From: Scandinavium sp036495715
Lineage (GTDB): Bacteria; Pseudomonadota; Gammaproteobacteria; Enterobacterales; Enterobacteriaceae
DNA: 64,000 nucleotides
Reading direction: 5' to 3'
Assembly (NCBI GenBank): GCA_036495715.1
Contig: DASXML010000040.1
Span: 14,913-78,912, forward strand
The notes beneath the pieces are model-generated. The model was given only the letters and a program-made list of their open reading frames with translations. It was not told the origin of the DNA and did not search any database. A program made the translations under genes and the position numbers. Below, piece by piece: positions 41,156 to 50,210 of this stretch. The stretch's first letter is position 1. Every line of letters begins with the position of its first letter.

Positions 41156-41980
41156 TCAGGTCAGCCAGATTCGGGGGAGCGTCGGGGATTTGTTCAACAG
41201 CTGTGGGCGCAGCGTCTGCCAGATCTCGCGCATCGCGCGCTGGCAAATCAGGTTGTCGGACGACAAAAAACGGACCATCAGCAGATCATCGGTCAGCGTC
41301 GCCCCGGCGTATGTTTCAAGCGGTATGAGCTTTTCGCGCACGTCATCCAGCATGGTTTCATTGGCGGGATAAAAAAACAGGCTACCTATCCACGGCTGTT
41401 CAGCAATGGCGCTCAGGTCGCCGTCGGCAAGGTGCAGGCGTTCAATCAGCAGCGGGGCGTCGTTTTTCCAGATCTCCAGACGAGTGGATATGTCGCCATG
41501 GTTAAAGGTTTCGCCCATGACCGGACGACCAAGGCAAAGTAAGTCCCAGGCCAGCAGGCGAGCACCTTCTTGCAAATGGAAAACGTTATGCAGGGTTGCT
41601 CGTGCGCCGGGAAAGAAAATAGTGTCCTGCGGCAGCCATTCGAGCACGCTGTTTTTGGCGAGATGAAATTGCTGGCTCAACCGTGCCTGTGGGCCGTGGC
41701 TGCGATAAAACTTACTGGCACCGGGCATGGTTACCAGCGCATGGCTTTCGGCTTCAAGCGTCACGCGAATATCAAGTTCGTCGCCGCCAACGATACCGCC
41801 AGGAGGATGAAGCAAATAGAGATGACAGGTCTCGCCTTCGGGATAAAAAGGGCGTTGGACGGTTAACGGACCAGAATGGCGAGCAGAGGCCAGCACCGTT
41901 TTTTCCGGCGTGTGGCGAAACAGCAGGGCCAGCGACGCGCGCCAGCCCGTTTTTTCACTCTCGCGTTCTGCGCCAGACAC
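41156..41980 (-). CDS. ureD: Urease accessory protein UreD
   Basis: This 274-residue scaffold protein is the first gene of the operon; it binds apo-urease and channels nickel from UreFG. HPPGGIVGGDELDIRVTLE and WDLLCLGRPVMGETF are family blocks. The promoter region lies at about 41981-42090. No ureR-type regulator or nickel transporter gene is adjacent. Confidence 0.95.
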   Translation of the reverse strand: MSGAERESEKTGWRASLALLFRHTPEKTVLASARHSGPLTVQRPFYPEGETCHLYLLHPPGGIVGGDELDIRVTLEAESHALVTMPGASKFYRSHGPQARLSQQFHLAKNSVLEWLPQDTIFFPGARATLHNVFHLQEGARLLAWDLLCLGRPVMGETFNHGDISTRLEIWKNDAPLLIERLHLADGDLSAIAEQPWIGSLFFYPANETMLDDVREKLIPLETYAGATLTDDLLMVRFLSSDNLICQRAMREIWQTLRPQLLNKSPTLPRIWLT

Positions 41981-42122
41981 TGTGGCACCCCTGCAATTGC
42001 GTGATTAATCAGACGCTAATGAGTATGGATCACTTGGCAGGCTTCGCGGTCATAGGAAAGGCTTATGATGTTAAATAAATGTAATAATTAATGTCGCCGC
42101 ACGAACGGCGGCGACGGCAGAA

Positions 42123-42746
42123 CTATTCCTGCGGCTCCTGATGTTTTTTATTTCTCTTCAGGCGAGCCCAGATTTTGGTTTCCTGACGACGCCACAGGCG
42201 CTGGATGTTGTCATGATGACGCAGCAGGATAAGGCAGGAGAGCATCGACACCGGGAAGGTGTACTGTGGCATGAACCACCAGACGTAAAACGGGGCGACC
42301 AGCGCGCTGACAATAGCACCCAGCGATGAATAACCGCTCAGCAAAATGGTCAGCAGCCAGGTGCCGGCCATCACGCCGGTGAGATCCCAGCCGATAGGTG
42401 CAATCGCACCAAAGGCGGTGGCGACACCTTTTCCGCCGCGAAAGCCGAAGAACAACGGCCAGATGTGGCCGAGACAGGCGGCGATGGCGACCATGCCGAG
42501 CCAGAACGGAGTGAACCCCAACGCCCAGGCACCCCAGGTCGGCAACATGCCTTTAAGGATGTCGAAGATCAGTACGGCTACGGCTGCTCCTTTGCCGCCA
42601 ATTCGTAAAACGTTGGTCGCTCCGGGATTGCCGGAGCCGCTTACGCGTGGGTCAGGGAGACCCGCGAGGCGGCAGACCAGAATGGCGCTGGAGATTGAGC
42701 CGCAAAGGTAGGCGAGGATAACCATTCCAGGCGCGATTGCACTCAT
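42123..42746 (-). CDS. plsY: Glycerol-3-phosphate acyltransferase PlsY
   Basis: This 207-residue integral membrane enzyme acylates glycerol-3-phosphate from acyl-phosphate in phospholipid synthesis. Motifs SGNPGATN, GFRGGKGVAT and the C-terminal loop LLRHHDNIQRL are present, with five hydrophobic segments. The start is MSAIAPGMVILAYLCGS; an upstream extension to 42836 overlaps the folB side and is not supported. A GC-rich hairpin follows at about 42094-42116. Confidence 0.95.
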   Translation of the reverse strand: MSAIAPGMVILAYLCGSISSAILVCRLAGLPDPRVSGSGNPGATNVLRIGGKGAAVAVLIFDILKGMLPTWGAWALGFTPFWLGMVAIAACLGHIWPLFFGFRGGKGVATAFGAIAPIGWDLTGVMAGTWLLTILLSGYSSLGAIVSALVAPFYVWWFMPQYTFPVSMLSCLILLRHHDNIQRLWRRQETKIWARLKRNKKHQEPQE

Positions 42747-42853
42747 AACGCTGTTCCGTTTTGAAAATGTATCGGTATTCTCTTCATCTGTGGATAATAC
42801 GCATATTTTGTCGGAAGTGGTATCCGACACGGACAAAAAGCAGGCGGGGCGTG

Positions 42854-43216
42854 ATGGATATTGTATTTATAGAGCAACTTTCGGTTATCACCACCATTGG
42901 TGTTTACGACTGGGAACAGACCATCGAACAGAAGCTGGTGTTCGATATCGAAATGGCGTGGGACAACCGTAAATCGGCTGCTAGCGACAACGTTGAGGAT
43001 TGTCTCAGCTATGCCGACATCAGCGACGCGGTGATCGCCCACGTTGAAGGCGGGCGTTTTGCGCTGGTGGAGCGTGTGGCGGAAGAAGTCGCAGAAATAT
43101 TGCTGACGCGTTTTAACTCACCGTGGGTGCGCATCAAAATCAGCAAACCCGGTGCGGTGGCGCGCGCGGCGAATGTCGGGGTGATTATTGAGCGTGGCAA
43201 AAATCTGAAAGCGTAA
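42854..43216 (+). CDS. folB: Dihydroneopterin aldolase
   Basis: This 120-residue folate pathway enzyme starts at ATG 42854 (MDIVFIEQLSVITTIGVYDW). The catalytic glutamate lies in GVYDWE and the lysine in VRIKISKPGA. It diverges from plsY, as in E. coli. A GGGGCGTG stretch precedes the start. Confidence 0.95.
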   Translation: MDIVFIEQLSVITTIGVYDWEQTIEQKLVFDIEMAWDNRKSAASDNVEDCLSYADISDAVIAHVEGGRFALVERVAEEVAEILLTRFNSPWVRIKISKPGAVARAANVGVIIERGKNLKA

Positions 43217-43274
43217 GAATAGGTTCATTACAGTTAAACGAAACACCGATAATTATGTCCTATCCCCGTCATAC

Positions 43275-43374
43275 TTCACGTTACAGGGGTGTTGGCTGCA
43301 CTCAGTCACCCGAATCACTTACTTCTGGTAAGCTCATCGGGATTCCTTCGATTGCCGCCTGCCTGTAACGTGAA
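43275..43374. repeat. ERIC-like intergenic repeat
   Basis: A 100-bp palindrome whose 13-base arms TTCACGTTACAGG and CCTGTAACGTGAA match perfectly. The core AATCACTTACTTCTGGTAAG with flanking GGATTCC resembles the ERIC centre. It lies in the gap between folB and uppP. Confidence 0.75.
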
Positions 43375-43442
43375 TTATTTAGGGGCTTAAAGCTGGAATC
43401 ATTTTCGCAGCTTCTTTTTTTCTATTATTTAAGGGTTTATTG

Positions 43443-44264
43443 ATGAGCGATCTGCATTCGCTGCTGATAGCGGCAATCCTGGGGGTTGTCGAAGGACTGA
43501 CTGAGTTTTTACCCGTCTCCAGCACCGGTCATATGATTATTGTCGGCCATCTGTTGGGCTTTGAGGGCGATAAAGCGAACACCTTTGAAGTGGTCATCCA
43601 GCTGGGGTCAATTCTGGCGGTTGTGGTGATGTTCTGGCGTCGTCTGTTTGGCCTTATCGGCATTCATTTTGGTCGTCCTCCGGTTCATGAAGGCGAAGGC
43701 ACAGGGCGTCTGTCACTGATCCACGTTCTGCTGGCGATGATCCCGGCTGTCATTTTGGGGCTGGTATTGCACGACACCATCAAATCGCTGTTCAACCCGA
43801 TTAACGTGATGTATGCGTTGGTGGTGGGCGGTTTCCTGCTGATTGCCGCAGAACTGTTTAAGCCAAAAGAGCCACGCACGACAGGGCTGGACGATATGAC
43901 CTATCGTCAGGCGTTTCTGATTGGTTGCTTCCAGTGTCTGGCGTTATGGCCGGGCTTTTCTCGTTCAGGCTCGACTATCGCAGGCGGCATGCTACTGGGT
44001 ATCAGTCGCTATGTAGCAGCGGAATTTTCATTCCTGCTGGCGGTGCCGATGATGATGGGCGCGACGGTTCTGGATGTCTACAAGAGCATCGGCTTCCTGA
44101 CCACCTCTGATATTCCGATGTTTGCCGTTGGGTTTGTGACCGCGTTTATCGTGGCGTTGATTGCCATCAAAACCTTCCTGCACATCATCAAACGCATCAC
44201 CTTTATTCCGTTCGCCATCTACCGTTTCATTGTGGCGGCAGCGGTTTACGCGGTGTTTATGTAA
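43443..44264 (+). CDS. uppP: Undecaprenyl-diphosphatase
   Basis: This 273-residue inner-membrane phosphatase recycles the lipid carrier for peptidoglycan and O-antigen and gives some bacitracin tolerance. EGLTEFLPVSSTGHMI and PGFSRSGSTIAGG are the two conserved motifs. ATG 43443 is chosen over the TTG just before it. Its stop overlaps the end of the convergent cca gene by 8 bases. Confidence 0.96.
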   Translation: MSDLHSLLIAAILGVVEGLTEFLPVSSTGHMIIVGHLLGFEGDKANTFEVVIQLGSILAVVVMFWRRLFGLIGIHFGRPPVHEGEGTGRLSLIHVLLAMIPAVILGLVLHDTIKSLFNPINVMYALVVGGFLLIAAELFKPKEPRTTGLDDMTYRQAFLIGCFQCLALWPGFSRSGSTIAGGMLLGISRYVAAEFSFLLAVPMMMGATVLDVYKSIGFLTTSDIPMFAVGFVTAFIVALIAIKTFLHIIKRITFIPFAIYRFIVAAAVYAVFM

Positions 44265-45495
44265 CCTGCGGGCAGCGTTTTTCCTTCCAATGCGCGACGG
44301 CGTCAATGCGTCGTCGCGTCAGTTCTTCCCGCACTTCTGGCCCTTTAAATCCTGCCTCAATCACCGGCTTGGTCGGTACTGATTTCGCGACGTCCCACGC
44401 TTCACGCAGCAAACGCCCTTGCGGATAATCACAGGCTTCAAAGCCGGTACGCCCGCGCACATCGGCTTCGCTGGTCAGCGCTAACTGCTCCACGCGCTGC
44501 GGTTTACGCCACGCATCGATGGAATCAAAAAGTTTCACCAGCGTTGCCGGTTTCAGAATGGGCAAGGTGTGGATCAGGTCATGGAATTCCGCGACCAGTT
44601 TGGCGAGGTCACGCATCTCATTGGGTACGCGAAGACGGGCGCTTAGCTGCTCGACGAGTTTCACGCCAGCCGGACCGTGTCCGTGGTGACGCGGCCACAA
44701 TTCTTTCGGCGTTAATCCTTTGCCCAAATCATGGCACAGGGTGGCGAAGCGCACATCAAGCGCAGGCGTCAACATGGCCGCCATCGACAACGTCATCAGC
44801 GTATGCACACCGGTATCGATTTCAGGATGCCATTTCGCGGGGGCAGGCACGCCGTACAGCGCGTCTATTTCCGGGAACAACACTTTCAATGCGCCACAGT
44901 CGCGCAGCGTCTGGAAGAAAACCTGCGGGTTGCGGGTGCTCAGCGCGTTTTCGGTTTCCTTCCACACGCGCTCCGGCGTCAGGTGCTCCAACTCTCCGGC
45001 AGCGGTCATTTTGCGCATCAATGCCAGGGTTTCATTAGCGATGCGGAAACTCAAATGGGCGTAGCGGGCCGCGAAACGGGCCACGCGCAGGACGCGCAGA
45101 GGATCTTCACTGAAAGCAGGCGAAACATGGCGCAGCAGGCGATCTTGCAGATCTTGCTGGCCGTTATACGGGTCAACAATCTTGCCATTTTCGTCCTGTG
45201 CAAGGGCGTTAACGGTCAGATCACGACGCAGCAAATCTTGTTCGAGCGTCACATCTGGCGCGGCATAGCAGGTAAAACCCGTGTAACCCGAACCGGATTT
45301 ACGTTCGGTACGTGCGAGGGCGTATTCTTCGTGGGATTTCGGATGGAGAAAAACAGGAAAATCGCGGCCTACCTGCTGGTAGCCCGCGTCAAGCATGTGT
45401 TGTGGGGTTGCGCCGACAACGACCCAATCTTTGTCTTTGACCGGTAGGCCTAACAACGCATCGCGAACTGCACCACCGACCAAATATGTCTTCAC
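44257..45495 (-). CDS. cca: CCA-adding tRNA nucleotidyltransferase
   Basis: This 412-residue enzyme adds or repairs the 3' CCA of tRNAs. YLVGGAVRDALLGLPVKDKDWVVVG is the class II nucleotidyltransferase head; RRDLTVNALA follows; the HD phosphohydrolase domain is seen as LCHDLGKGLTPKEL. GTG 45495 is preferred: GAGGAG lies 9 bases upstream and the protein then matches the E. coli length. ATG 45504 lies directly on the ribosome site. Confidence 0.93.
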   Translation of the reverse strand: MKTYLVGGAVRDALLGLPVKDKDWVVVGATPQHMLDAGYQQVGRDFPVFLHPKSHEEYALARTERKSGSGYTGFTCYAAPDVTLEQDLLRRDLTVNALAQDENGKIVDPYNGQQDLQDRLLRHVSPAFSEDPLRVLRVARFAARYAHLSFRIANETLALMRKMTAAGELEHLTPERVWKETENALSTRNPQVFFQTLRDCGALKVLFPEIDALYGVPAPAKWHPEIDTGVHTLMTLSMAAMLTPALDVRFATLCHDLGKGLTPKELWPRHHGHGPAGVKLVEQLSARLRVPNEMRDLAKLVAEFHDLIHTLPILKPATLVKLFDSIDAWRKPQRVEQLALTSEADVRGRTGFEACDYPQGRLLREAWDVAKSVPTKPVIEAGFKGPEVREELTRRRIDAVAHWKEKRCPQVT

Positions 45496-45573
45496 GCCAC
45501 CCATCTCCTCACACTGTTTATCTGACGATAATACGTAAGTGTAGAGGAGATGGCTAATCGGTCTGGCGTCGCG

Positions 45574-46194
45574 TTAATTCATCCAGCGATCGTTGCGCTT
45601 GCGGCTTGGTACCAGGCGCGGAAGCACCAGACCCAGAATCAGACCCACGCCCAACACGCCACCGCCATACATAAACCACTGCATAATGATGGTGCGCTGC
45701 TTGTCATCGAGCTGCAGATTGGCGGCACTCACCTTTTTCTGCGCCACGATAAGCTCGTTTTTCAGCTTCTGATTTTCCGCTTTCAGCCCGTTAATGACGC
45801 TGTCGCTCTGCGACACTTTCTTCTGCATATCCGCAGTGCGTTCATTCCACGTGCCGTCGATATTGTTCAGCTTGTCGGTCAGCGTTTTGACCTGGCTTTC
45901 AAGATCCGGAACGCGCGTTTTGAAACTCGGCTCGCTGGTGAGCTCTTTCAGCGGGATCCATGCGGTGCGACCGTTGCTGTCACGTACCTGAGCATATTTG
46001 GTCTCATCGTTGGTTTGTAACAGGGTGACGGCTTCACCGGCAGAGACGGTGCCCGCCAGGCGGTAGTTATCACCAGGGCCACTACGTACCCAGGTGTTCA
46101 GTTCATCGGAGACGTAACGCGTTTCTTCAGCGTGAACAATGGCGGAAGCGCTAAGTGCAAATAAAGTTAATCCAATCAGGCGTAATTTAGGCAT
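45574..46194 (-). CDS. ygiM: SH3-domain membrane protein YgiM
   Basis: A 206-residue envelope protein. A signal peptide (MPKLRLIGLTLFALSASAIVHA) precedes a bacterial SH3 domain (about 25-90, YVSDELNTWVRSGPGDNYR). A coiled coil follows (about 98-168), then a C-terminal transmembrane helix (about 172-192) and a basic tail. Physiological function is not settled. A longer frame to 46269 lacks support. Confidence 0.93.
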   Translation of the reverse strand: MPKLRLIGLTLFALSASAIVHAEETRYVSDELNTWVRSGPGDNYRLAGTVSAGEAVTLLQTNDETKYAQVRDSNGRTAWIPLKELTSEPSFKTRVPDLESQVKTLTDKLNNIDGTWNERTADMQKKVSQSDSVINGLKAENQKLKNELIVAQKKVSAANLQLDDKQRTIIMQWFMYGGGVLGVGLILGLVLPRLVPSRKRNDRWMN

Positions 46195-46294
46195 GTGATC
46201 ATCGTTATTGTCATAAAGTGAATCGAGAATAATGGCATCAGTCTGCCGATGCCAGGTATTCTGCTGCAATCAGAATCCTCCAGGAGGACGTTGC

Positions 46295-46414
46295 ATGGCA
46301 AAGTACCGCGAAATACACTCTACTGACAAAAAAGATGCGCGGAAGTTCGGCGTAACGTTCAATCAAGGCTTCGCAACCATAAGAAAACCGTCATGGATCA
46401 GGAAATCGAATTGA
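46295..46414 (+). CDS. Possible small ORF upstream of ygiF
   Basis: A 39-codon frame (MAKYREIHSTDKKDARKFGV onward) follows a near-perfect AGGAGG at 46282-46287 with 7-base spacing. It overlaps the first codons of ygiF by 22 bases in another frame, so translational coupling is possible. The product is basic and has no recognised family. It could be a real leader or small protein, or simply a strong fortuitous initiation site. Confidence 0.45.
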   Translation: MAKYREIHSTDKKDARKFGVTFNQGFATIRKPSWIRKSN

Positions 46415-47307
46415 AGTTCATTGTTGAGCCGCAGGGCGTTGAGACCCTACGTAAGCAGCTTAACGCGCTCTCAGCGGAGCACGTTCCTGCCGCTCAATTG
46501 CTGAATATTTATTATGAGACAAATGACAACTGGCTGCGCCGTCACGACATGGGCCTGCGCATTCGTGGTCACAATGGTCGTTTTGAAATGACGATGAAAA
46601 TCGCCGGTAAGGTGGTCGGCGGGTTACATCAACGCCCTGAATATAATATCGATCTCGACAAAGCCGAGCTGGCACTTGAGAAACTCCCGGCGGAAGTGTG
46701 GCCGCAGGGAACATTGCCGCCAGAGCTGGCGTCACTGGTGAACCCGCTGTTCAGTACTGATTTCTACCGGGAAAAATGGCTGGTAAACCACAATCAGAGC
46801 CGCATCGAACTGGCACTGGATTTGGGGGATGTGAAGGCTGGCGCGCACCAGGAACCGATTTGCGAGCTAGAACTGGAACTGCTACACGGCAACGTTGGCG
46901 ATATTCTGGATCTTGCAGAACAGCTGCTTTCCGCTGGCGTGTTGCGTCAGGGAAGCCTCAGTAAAGCGGCGCGCGGATACCATCTGGCGGCGGGCAATGC
47001 AGAACGTTCGCTGAAAAAAGCCGAATTCAACGCGCAGGATAATGCGTCGCTCGAAGCGGCACTGGCTCACTGGCAGTATCACGAAGAGCTGTGGCTGCGC
47101 GGTAATGTCGCGGCGAAAACCGAGGTGCTCAAGGCGGTGGCGTTTATCCGCGAAAATCTGCAACGCGAGCACGAGATGGCGGCAGAGCAAATGGCGCAAA
47201 TTGGTGAGGCGATTTCCACGGCTTCCAGTGCAAATGAAGCGGCATTTAAACCGCAAATTGCCCAGGCCAAACTGATGCTGACGGCCTTTTTGGTCACCGG
47301 ACGATAG
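46393..47307 (+). CDS. ygiF: Inorganic triphosphatase YgiF, C-terminally shortened
   Basis: This 304-residue CYTH-fold enzyme hydrolyses tripolyphosphate. MDQEIELKFIV contains the EIELK-type ExExK signature, and RIRGHNGRFEMTMKIAG and ICELELELL supply further tunnel residues. The E. coli protein is about 433 residues and ends in a CHAD domain. Here the frame stops soon after the CHAD helices begin (LMLTAFLVTGR, TAG) and glnE starts 16 bases later, so most of CHAD is missing. The catalytic domain is whole. Confidence 0.9.
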   Translation: MDQEIELKFIVEPQGVETLRKQLNALSAEHVPAAQLLNIYYETNDNWLRRHDMGLRIRGHNGRFEMTMKIAGKVVGGLHQRPEYNIDLDKAELALEKLPAEVWPQGTLPPELASLVNPLFSTDFYREKWLVNHNQSRIELALDLGDVKAGAHQEPICELELELLHGNVGDILDLAEQLLSAGVLRQGSLSKAARGYHLAAGNAERSLKKAEFNAQDNASLEAALAHWQYHEELWLRGNVAAKTEVLKAVAFIRENLQREHEMAAEQMAQIGEAISTASSANEAAFKPQIAQAKLMLTAFLVTGR

Positions 47308-47322
47308 TAAAACGAGGGTGTC

Positions 47323-50163
47323 ATGACGCCGTTTTCTTTGCAGTTACAGCAGCACTGGCAGACGGTGATTGACCGGCTGCCGGACGATTTCCCGTCCCGT
47401 TCGTTCAGCCCGCAGGCGCAAGCGGCGATGACGTTTAGCGATTTTATCAGCCAAAGCGTGGTGGCCCGCCCGGAATGGCTGAGTGAGCTGGAAAGCAGCC
47501 CGCCGCAGGCCGACGACTGGCAGCATTACGCTGCCTGGCTGCAAGAGGCGCTGGCGAACGTCACCGATGAAAACAGTCTGATGCGCGAACTGCGCCTGTT
47601 TCGTCGCCGTGTAATGGTACGTATCGCCTGGTCGCAGGCGCTGTCGTTAGTCTCCACCGAAAGCAGTTTGCAGCAGTTGAGCCATCTGGCCGAAACGCTG
47701 ATTGTCGCCGCGCGCGACTGGCTGTATGACGCCTGTTGCCGCGAATGGGGCACGCCGTGTAATGCCGAAGGCAAACCCCAGCCGTTACTGATTTTGGGCA
47801 TGGGAAAATTGGGCGGCGGCGAACTGAATTTCTCCTCTGATATCGACCTGATTTTTGCCTGGCCGGAACACGGTTCTACGCAAGGCGGCCGTCGTGAACT
47901 CGACAATGGCCAATTCTTCACTCGCATGGGACAACGGCTTATCAAAGCGCTGGACCAGCCGACGATGGACGGTTTTGTCTACCGCGTCGATATGCGCCTG
48001 CGTCCGTTTGGCGAAAGCGGTCCGTTGGTGCTGAGCTTTGCCGCACTGGAAGATTATTACCAGGAGCAAGGGCGTGACTGGGAACGTTACGCGATGGTCA
48101 AAGCGCGGATCATGGGCGATAGCGATGGGACGTATGTGAATGAACTGCGCGCCACGCTGCGGCCGTTTGTTTTCCGCCGTTACATCGATTTCAGCGTGAT
48201 CCAGTCGCTGCGTAACATGAAGGGCATGATTGCCCGCGAAGTACGCCGTCGCGGCCTGAAAGACAACATCAAACTCGGCGCGGGCGGCATCCGCGAAATC
48301 GAATTTATCGTCCAGGTTTTCCAACTGATTCGCGGTGGCCGTGAGCCATCGTTGCAGGGCCGTTCGCTGCTGCCCACGCTGGAAGCCATCGACGCGCTGC
48401 ATCTTTTGCCGGAAGGCGATGCGCAGGTGCTGCATGACGCGTATCTGTTCCTGCGTCGTCTGGAAAACCTGCTGCAAAGTATCAACGACGAACAGACGCA
48501 AACCCTGCCACAGGATGAACTCAACCGTGCGCGTCTGGCGTGGGGCATGGGTTTCGCCGATTGGGAAGCGCTGACGCAAACGCTTGATGAACACATGGCA
48601 AGCGTGCGTCTGGTGTTCAATGAACTGATTGGCGACGACGAAGAAACGTCAGCGGATGAACAACTTTCTGAGCACTGGCGCGAGCTGTGGCAGGACGCTT
48701 TGCAGGAAGATGACACCACGCCGGTACTGACGCATCTGAGCGACGGAGACAGACATCAGGTGCTGGCGCTGATCGCTGATTTTCGCAAAGAACTCGACCG
48801 GCGCACCATCGGGCCGCGCGGGCGGCAGGTGCTGGATTCGTTAATGCCGCATTTGCTGAGCAACGTCTGCAGCCGTGAAGACGCCCCGGTGCCGCTGGCG
48901 CGGATCATGCCGCTGCTGACCGGGATCGTCACCCGTACCACTTACCTTGAACTGTTGAGTGAATTCCCTGGTGCGCTGAAACATCTGATCCGCCTGTGTG
49001 CCGCCTCGCCGATGGTGGCCACCAAACTGGCGCGTTACCCGCTGTTGCTCGATGAACTGCTCGATCCCAACACGCTGTATCAGCCGACGGCGACGGATGC
49101 CTACCGCGACGAACTGCGTCAGTATCTGCTGCGTGTGCCAGAAGAAGATGAAGAGCAACAGCTCGAAGCACTGCGTCAGTTTAAGCAGGCGCAGTCGTTG
49201 CGCGTGGCGGCAGCAGATATCGCCGGAACGCTACCAGTGATGAAAGTGAGCGATCACTTAACCTGGCTGGCGGAAGCGATGATCGACGCCGTTGTTCAGC
49301 AGGCCTGGGGGCAAATGGTGGCGCGTTTCGGTCAGCCACGCCATTTAAGTGAACGTCAGGGGCGTGGTTTTGCCGTAGTCGGGTACGGCAAACTGGGCGG
49401 CTGGGAGCTGGGCTACAGTTCCGATCTTGATCTGGTGTTCTTGCACGATTGCCCGGTGGAGGTGATGACCGATGGCGAACGTGAAATCGACGGACGTCAG
49501 TTCTATCTGCGTCTTGCCCAGCGCATCATGCATTTGTTCAGCACCCGAACGTCTTCGGGCATTCTGTACGAAGTGGACGCTCGCTTACGTCCTTCTGGCG
49601 CGGCGGGAATGTTGGTTACGACGACGGATGCGTTTGCTGATTATCAGCGCAATGAGGCCTGGACCTGGGAACATCAGGCGCTGGTGCGAGCACGTGTGGT
49701 GTACGGCGATCCGCAACTGCAAACTCAGTTCGATACGATTCGTCGCGATATTCTGATTTCTTCCCGTGAAGGCGAAAAACTACAAACCGAAGTGCGGGAA
49801 ATGCGCGAGAAAATGCGCTCGCATCTGGGCGGTAAACACCGCGATCGCTTTGACATTAAGGCCGACGAAGGCGGCATTACCGACATTGAGTTTATCACGC
49901 AGTATCTGGTGCTGCGTTTCGCCCATGACAAACCGAAGCTGACGCGCTGGTCGGATAACGTGCGCATTCTCGAACTGCTCGCGCAAAACGAGATTATGGA
50001 CGAACAGGAAGCCCTGACGCTGAGCCGCGCGTACACCACGCTTCGCGATGCCCTGCATCATCTTGCGCTGCAAGAAGAACCGGGTCATGTGGCACTGGAT
50101 GCGTTTACGACCGAGCGCGAGCAGGTGAAAGCCAGCTGGCGGAAGTGGCTGGTTATGCCGTGA
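47323..50163 (+). CDS. glnE: Bifunctional glutamine synthetase adenylyltransferase/deadenylase
   Basis: This 946-residue enzyme equals the E. coli length. It adenylylates and deadenylylates glutamine synthetase in response to PII and glutamine. Two nucleotidyltransferase domains are visible from GGGELNFSSDIDLIFAW (about 167) and GGWELGYSSDLDLVFLH (about 690). It directly follows ygiF. Confidence 0.97.
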   Translation: MTPFSLQLQQHWQTVIDRLPDDFPSRSFSPQAQAAMTFSDFISQSVVARPEWLSELESSPPQADDWQHYAAWLQEALANVTDENSLMRELRLFRRRVMVRIAWSQALSLVSTESSLQQLSHLAETLIVAARDWLYDACCREWGTPCNAEGKPQPLLILGMGKLGGGELNFSSDIDLIFAWPEHGSTQGGRRELDNGQFFTRMGQRLIKALDQPTMDGFVYRVDMRLRPFGESGPLVLSFAALEDYYQEQGRDWERYAMVKARIMGDSDGTYVNELRATLRPFVFRRYIDFSVIQSLRNMKGMIAREVRRRGLKDNIKLGAGGIREIEFIVQVFQLIRGGREPSLQGRSLLPTLEAIDALHLLPEGDAQVLHDAYLFLRRLENLLQSINDEQTQTLPQDELNRARLAWGMGFADWEALTQTLDEHMASVRLVFNELIGDDEETSADEQLSEHWRELWQDALQEDDTTPVLTHLSDGDRHQVLALIADFRKELDRRTIGPRGRQVLDSLMPHLLSNVCSREDAPVPLARIMPLLTGIVTRTTYLELLSEFPGALKHLIRLCAASPMVATKLARYPLLLDELLDPNTLYQPTATDAYRDELRQYLLRVPEEDEEQQLEALRQFKQAQSLRVAAADIAGTLPVMKVSDHLTWLAEAMIDAVVQQAWGQMVARFGQPRHLSERQGRGFAVVGYGKLGGWELGYSSDLDLVFLHDCPVEVMTDGEREIDGRQFYLRLAQRIMHLFSTRTSSGILYEVDARLRPSGAAGMLVTTTDAFADYQRNEAWTWEHQALVRARVVYGDPQLQTQFDTIRRDILISSREGEKLQTEVREMREKMRSHLGGKHRDRFDIKADEGGITDIEFITQYLVLRFAHDKPKLTRWSDNVRILELLAQNEIMDEQEALTLSRAYTTLRDALHHLALQEEPGHVALDAFTTEREQVKASWRKWLVMP

Positions 50164-50210
50164 ATTATGCTATTATCGCGCGCAATTGATGAATATTTCA
50201 GGAGTCTGGA

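Noticed and set aside
43275..43374. Small RNA gene between folB and uppP
   Set aside because: The strong palindrome is explained by an ERIC-like repeat; no separate promoter was seen.
47785..48594. Open frame of 269 codons opposite glnE
   Set aside because: His/Gln/Arg-rich shadow of the conserved glnE frame.
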